From Actinomycetota bacterium (lineage in GTDB: Bacteria > Actinomycetota > Thermoleophilia > Solirubrobacterales > Solirubrobacteraceae), in NCBI GenBank assembly GCA_019348435.1, contig JAHWJM010000088.1, positions 1-8,667 on the forward strand: 8,667 nt of DNA, read 5' to 3'. The notes beneath the pieces are model-generated. The model saw nothing but the letters and a program-made list of their open reading frames with translations. It ran no database searches and had not been told where the DNA came from. The position numbers were made by a program, and so were the translations under genes. This document shows, one piece after another, positions 5,438-8,667 of the stretch. Every line of letters begins with the position of its first letter. Position 1 is the first letter of the stretch.

Positions 5438-7036
5438 ATGGCCGACAGACGCCCGACGCCGGCCAAGCCCGGGGGGATCGCCCGTAACACCGCGATCTAC
5501 TCGATGCTCACGGGGCTCTCGCGCATCGCGGGCCTCGCCCGCGAGGTCGTGGCGTCCAGCTACTTCGGCACGAGCGGTCCCTTCTCGGCGTTCACGTTCG
5601 CCTTCCAGGTCCCCAACCTCGTGCGCAGCCTCGTCGCCGACGCCGCGCTGAGCGCCGCGTTCGTGCCCGTCTTCACCGAGCTGCTCGAGAAGGGGCGAAA
5701 ACGCGAGGCCTTCCAGCTGGCGTCGACGTTCGTCGTGCTGATCGTCGCCGCGCTGACGACGCTCTGTGTCTTCTTCGTCCTGATGGCGCCGCTGATCATG
5801 CCGCCGCTGACGCCCGGCGACGAGTTCACCCCGGCGCTCGACGAGCTGATGGTCGGCCTGTCGCAGGTGCTCTTCCCGATCGTGCTGCTGCTCGCGCTCA
5901 ACGGGCTGTTCGTGGGGATCCTCAACGCCTACGACCACTTCACGATCCCCGCGCTCGCGCCGCTCGTCTGGAACTTCGTGATCATCGGCGTGCTCGTCGG
6001 GCTCAAGCCGTACTTCGAGGGCCCGAACGAGCTGTACGCCTACGCGATCGGCGTGCTGGCGGGGACGCTCGTGCAGCTCTTGATGTGCCTGCCGGTCCTG
6101 CGGCGACTGCAGTTCGACTTCGAGTTCAAGGTGAACTTCCGCGACGCGCGCGTGCGCCAGGTGCTCGTCCTGATGCTGCCGATCACGCTCAGCCTCGGCC
6201 TCATCAACTTCAACCTGTTCATCAACTCCGTGCTCGGCGCATCGGTGTCCGAGGCCGTGCCGCGGGCGATCGATGCGGCGTTCCGGCTGTACATGCTGCC
6301 CCAGGGGATGTTCAGCGTCGCGGTCGCGACCGTCCTGTTCCCGGCGCTCGCCCGCCTCGCCACGCGGCGCGACTTCGACGGCCTGCGCAAGCTGACCGGC
6401 ACCGGCACACGCCAGATCTTCCTGCTGCTGATTCCCGCGGCCGCCTGCACGCTCGTGCTCGCCGAGCCGATCACCCGCCTGGTCTACGAGCGCGGAGAGT
6501 TCGGCGCCGACTCGACCGACATCGTCGCCGAGGCGCTGTTCTGGTTCTCGTTCAGCATGCCGTTCGCCGGCGTCAACCTGCTGCTGACGCGCACGTTCTT
6601 CTCGCTGCAGCGCCCGTGGCTGCCGACCGGCCTCGGCGCGGCGAGCCTCGTCGTCAACATCCTCGTCGCGCTCGCGCTCGTCGGCCCGTTCGGGACCGGC
6701 GGCATCGTGGTGGCGACGGCTGTCGCGAGCGCTGCGATGAGCGCGGGGCAGGCGTACTACCTGCGGCGCGAGCTGGGCGGGCACCTGGAGGGCGGCGCGA
6801 CCGCGCGTGCCGTCGTGCGGATCCTCGTCGCATCGGTGGCCCTGGGCGCCGTCGCGTACGCGCTGTGGCGCGGCCTCGACGAGCTGCTCGGGCGCTCGCT
6901 GCCGGCGCAGGTGGTGTCGGTCGGCGGCGGCCTGACCGCCGGGATCGCCGTCTACTGCGTCGCCGTGATCGTGCTGCGCGTCCCGGAGGCGCAGCAGATT
7001 CGCCACGCGCTGCGCTCGCGGCTGCGCCGCACGTGA
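5438..7036 (+). CDS. murJ: Lipid II flippase MurJ (MviN family)
   Basis: MurJ flips lipid II, the peptidoglycan precursor, across the cytoplasmic membrane. At 532 residues it is slightly longer than E. coli MurJ (511), and the sequence is hydrophobic throughout, consistent with 14 membrane helices. Seen: SRIAGLAREVVASSYFGTS (28-46), matching the conserved first helix, with R29 and R35 at the positions of two arginines essential in E. coli MurJ; PNLVRSLVADAALSAAFVPV (64-83), the family signature with a third conserved arginine; LPQGMFSVAVATVLFPALA in helix 8, and LVYERGEFGADST (about 348-360) after helix 9. There is no fused kinase or pseudokinase tail as in mycobacterial MviN; the basic C-terminus ends RSRLRRT. 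The ATG at 5438 is preceded by a TAGAGT -10 and no ribosome site. It diverges from rpsT and converges on a cell-wall hydrolase. Confidence 0.93.
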   Translation: MADRRPTPAKPGGIARNTAIYSMLTGLSRIAGLAREVVASSYFGTSGPFSAFTFAFQVPNLVRSLVADAALSAAFVPVFTELLEKGRKREAFQLASTFVVLIVAALTTLCVFFVLMAPLIMPPLTPGDEFTPALDELMVGLSQVLFPIVLLLALNGLFVGILNAYDHFTIPALAPLVWNFVIIGVLVGLKPYFEGPNELYAYAIGVLAGTLVQLLMCLPVLRRLQFDFEFKVNFRDARVRQVLVLMLPITLSLGLINFNLFINSVLGASVSEAVPRAIDAAFRLYMLPQGMFSVAVATVLFPALARLATRRDFDGLRKLTGTGTRQIFLLLIPAAACTLVLAEPITRLVYERGEFGADSTDIVAEALFWFSFSMPFAGVNLLLTRTFFSLQRPWLPTGLGAASLVVNILVALALVGPFGTGGIVVATAVASAAMSAGQAYYLRRELGGHLEGGATARAVVRILVASVALGAVAYALWRGLDELLGRSLPAQVVSVGGGLTAGIAVYCVAVIVLRVPEAQQIRHALRSRLRRT

Positions 7037-7094
7037 TGCCGGCGCCAGATCGGCGGGCCGGACGCGGGCGACCTCCGACGCTTGCATGCGCGCG

Positions 7095-7107
7095 GGTCGC
7101 GGCGACC
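7095..7107. terminator. possible hairpin between murJ and the transglycosylase gene
   Basis: GGTCG-CGG-CGACC makes a 5-bp GC stem in the 84-base gap between the convergent stops. An upstream GCGACC (7068-7073) could pair with its left arm instead. There is no U-tract on either strand. Position supports a bidirectional terminator, base composition argues for caution. Confidence 0.22.
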
Positions 7108-7120
7108 TGACCGCGAAGGG

Positions 7121-7987
7121 CTATCGCGGGCCGGTCAGCCGCCGCGTGCCCGACGGCGTGCGGACGAAGACCTGCCACGAGTAGTACGTCAGGTAGGCGC
7201 GCTCGTCGGCGCGCATACGCGAGGCGAAGCGGCGGATCGCGCGCACGTAGGACGTGGAGTGGTTGTAGGCGAACAGCGCGCGGTCGAGGTTCTCCCGGGC
7301 GCCCGATCGCCGCAGGTAGTTCGCCGCCGCCAGGATCGCGTCGCGCGGGTCGCGGATGTCGCCGCCCATGCCGTACGCGCGCCACGTCGACGGCAGAAAC
7401 TGCATCGGTCCGACCGCGCCCGCCTCGCTGGCGCTGCACACCCGACCGAACGCCGACTCCACGAAGTTGACCGACGCGAGGATCGTCCAGTGCACCCCGA
7501 AGCGCCGCTGCGCCTCGCGGTAGTGGCGGCGCAGCTCGGCCGCCCGCGCGGCCTGCGCTACGCGCAGGCGCGGCATGCGCTCGGGGGCACGGGGGATGTC
7601 GGCGAGGTGGCGCAGGCCGGCCACCGTGTCGCGCGCCTCACCGCGGACGGCGGCGGGCAGACGTCGCAGCGCGGCGTCGCCGAGCGCCCGCCGCTTGGCC
7701 ATGAGGCGCAGCATGCGCTGGTGGTGCAGCGCCAGGTGCGTGACCTCGCGTGGCACGCGGTGTGACGGGTCCCAGCGCCGGTGCGCCTGGCGCAGCGCGC
7801 GGGTGGTCGCCGTCAGTGCGTCTGCGAGCGCGGCCGGCTGCTTGGGCAGCACCGCGTCGGGCGCGGGCAGGGCCTGCTCCGAAGCGGTCGCGGCGCCCCG
7901 GTCGCCGGTCGGGTGCTCCTGCGCGACCGCGACGGCGACCGCGGTCGCGAGACCCACGGCGAGCAGCAGGGCGAGCAGGCGGCGCAC
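7121..7987 (-). CDS. Secreted lytic transglycosylase (SLT/GH23-like domain)
   Basis: Predicted to cleave the glycan strands of peptidoglycan outside the cell, leaving 1,6-anhydro ends. From the GTG at 7987 it has 288 residues: a signal peptide (RR at 2-3, hydrophobic 4-22, cleavage likely near A20-Q23), an Ala/Arg-rich helical middle (about 50-160), and the catalytic domain (160-288). Seen in that domain: ILASVNFVESAFGR with the presumed catalytic E177, AGAVGPMQFLPSTWRAYG (189-206), DPRDAILAAANYL (213-225) and LFAYNHSTSYVRAI (238-251), a classic SLT pattern. A longer frame starts at GTG 8026, but the shorter start puts the signal peptide at the N-terminus and lies 7 bases after TAGGCT. It converges on murJ, another cell-wall gene. 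E177 is assigned by motif, not structure; GH103/MltB-like is the alternative family label. Confidence 0.85.
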   Translation of the reverse strand: MRRLLALLLAVGLATAVAVAVAQEHPTGDRGAATASEQALPAPDAVLPKQPAALADALTATTRALRQAHRRWDPSHRVPREVTHLALHHQRMLRLMAKRRALGDAALRRLPAAVRGEARDTVAGLRHLADIPRAPERMPRLRVAQAARAAELRRHYREAQRRFGVHWTILASVNFVESAFGRVCSASEAGAVGPMQFLPSTWRAYGMGGDIRDPRDAILAAANYLRRSGARENLDRALFAYNHSTSYVRAIRRFASRMRADERAYLTYYSWQVFVRTPSGTRRLTGPR

Positions 7988-7994
7988 CCCGCGC

Positions 7995-8000
7995 AGCCTA
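7995..8000 (-). promoter_or_regulatory. -10 box of the transglycosylase gene
   Basis: On the minus strand TAGGCT ends 7 bases before the GTG at 7987, the same spacing as in the ABC exporter promoter. No clear -35 box lies 16-18 bases upstream. It supports the shorter start with an N-terminal signal peptide and suggests a leaderless message transcribed separately from the upstream dehydrogenase gene. Confidence 0.45.
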
Positions 8001-8035
8001 ATGGCGACGGTGCCGGCGCACGCCACCGCAGCGGT

Positions 8036-8048
8036 GCACCGCCGGTGC
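8036..8048 (-). terminator. possible hairpin after the dehydrogenase gene
   Basis: GCACC-GCC-GGTGC is a 5-bp stem just downstream of the dehydrogenase stop at 8052. A second hairpin, CACCG-CAG-CGGTG (8024-8036), abuts it, and the two share similar arms so could re-pair. Neither has a U-tract. The paired stems might end transcription before the transglycosylase promoter. Confidence 0.25.
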
Positions 8049-8051
8049 CTC

Positions 8052-8667
8052 CTACCTCGCCGCGCTCCGCGCAGCCTCCCTGAGGTCTCGCAGCTTGACC
8101 AGCAGGCTCGGCCTGGTCCGAAAGCCGAGGCGCTGTCGCGCGCGGCCGAGCGGTTCGGTCAGGCTGTCGGCGTCGTTCGCGGGCCGGCTCTCGCGGTTGC
8201 GCCAGCCGATCTTCGCTGCGCGGCCGACGACGCGCAGGGCGGTGTTCGGAGCGATCGCATCCAGCAGCGCCCACGTCGCCATCAGCCCGCCGACCGTGCG
8301 TTCGGTCGTTCGGGAGGGGCCAACCGCCCGCGCGACTTCTCTGGCGACGTCCTCGGCCCGGTAGGCACCGAGCAGCCGGGGCATCGTCCGCCCGTCGGTC
8401 GTGCGCGCGCGCCGCCAGAACGGCGTGTCCACCGGGCCGGGCGCCACGAGCGCGACCGACACCGGGCTTCCGAGCGCCCGCAGTTCGATCTGCAGCGTGC
8501 GCACGAATCCGCGAACGCCGTGCTTCGCCGCCGTGTAGGCGGCCAGCCACGGTACCGGCACGCGGCCCGCGATCGACCCGACGACCACGAGCCTGCCGCT
8601 CGTCGGCTCCAGGTGGGGCAGCGCGGCGTGCGCCGTGTTGATCATGCCGAACAAAGCGATGGCGATC
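8052..8667 (-). CDS. Short-chain dehydrogenase/reductase (SDR), 5' end outside window
   Basis: An NAD(P)-dependent oxidoreductase of the classical SDR family; the substrate cannot be told. The visible 204 residues begin inside the Rossmann fold. Seen: the helix before the catalytic strand (MINTAHAALPHLEP, about 12-25), RLVVVGSIAGR with the catalytic serine S31, YTAAK with Y44 and K48, and PGPVDTPF (75-82) after strand six. The N-terminal TGxxxGxG cofactor site and the NNAG motif lie beyond the right edge, so cofactor preference cannot be judged. The C-terminal 70 or so residues after the core are Arg-rich (SLTEPLGRARQRLGFRTRPS) and longer than in minimal SDRs of about 250 residues. The frame is open to the window edge. 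The transglycosylase gene follows on the same strand after a 64-base gap holding its own -10 box, so the two are probably separate units. Confidence 0.85.
   Translation of the reverse strand, partial: IAIALFGMINTAHAALPHLEPTSGRLVVVGSIAGRVPVPWLAAYTAAKHGVRGFVRTLQIELRALGSPVSVALVAPGPVDTPFWRRARTTDGRTMPRLLGAYRAEDVAREVARAVGPSRTTERTVGGLMATWALLDAIAPNTALRVVGRAAKIGWRNRESRPANDADSLTEPLGRARQRLGFRTRPSLLVKLRDLREAARSAAR

Noticed and set aside
5210..7087. Long minus-strand frame of 625 codons opposite murJ
   Set aside because: Composed of Arg, Asp, Glu, His and Gln runs typical of antisense of a GC-rich membrane-protein gene; no recognisable domain, while murJ on the plus strand is unmistakable.
7988..8026. 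N-terminal extension of the transglycosylase (13 residues)
   Set aside because: It would bury the signal peptide and cover the -10 box; the GTG at 7987 fits both signals better.
1..8667. tRNA, rRNA, CRISPR array, insertion sequence or integrase
   Set aside because: No cloverleaf, no regularly spaced repeats, no transposase motif and no terminal inverted repeats were seen; the space is filled by the listed genes.

Overview
The window is a very GC-rich piece of actinobacterial chromosome. S20, HolA, MurJ, the ComEC-type hydrolase domain and a DrrA-type exporter, with strong third-position G/C, fit Actinomycetota. My best guess is the class Thermoleophilia (Solirubrobacterales-like); this rests on protein feel and promoter style, not on a database search. 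Coding density is very high and no gap exceeds about 85 bases.

Layout, left to right. Bases 1 to about 163 (minus strand) carry the middle of a SAM-dependent methyltransferase running off the left edge. It abuts, head to head, a ComEC-like metallo-beta-lactamase domain (165-938, plus) whose membrane part is missing. Both genes lack their 5' halves at the same spot, so this is a deletion/rearrangement point or an assembly chimera. holA (983-1954, plus) encodes the DNA polymerase III delta subunit. Next comes a self-contained cassette: a MarR regulator (minus) diverging from a three-gene DrrA/DrrB-type ABC exporter operon (plus, translationally coupled by two GTGA overlaps). The cassette sits between holA and rpsT (ribosomal protein S20, minus), which are next to each other in many actinobacteria. 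rpsT diverges from murJ (lipid II flippase, plus). murJ converges on a secreted lytic transglycosylase (minus), and a short-chain dehydrogenase (minus) runs off the right edge.

How the parts work together. holA and rpsT are housekeeping replication and translation genes. murJ and the lytic transglycosylase both act on peptidoglycan, one on precursor export and one on cleavage. The MarR/ABC cassette looks like a regulated efflux module: a 19-bp near-palindrome covers the overlapping -35 boxes of two back-to-back promoters, so one regulator dimer could control both its own gene and the exporter.

Regulatory theme. Several genes have a TANNNT -10 box only 7-8 bases before the start codon and no Shine-Dalgarno sequence, which points to leaderless mRNAs. 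This pattern was used to revise three start codons (holA, the ABC ATPase, the lytic transglycosylase). No tRNA, rRNA, CRISPR array, insertion sequence or phage gene was seen. The most unusual items are the left-edge gene junction, the symmetric marR/ABC operator-promoter, and the symmetric shared -10 plus 5'-end hairpin between rpsT and murJ.
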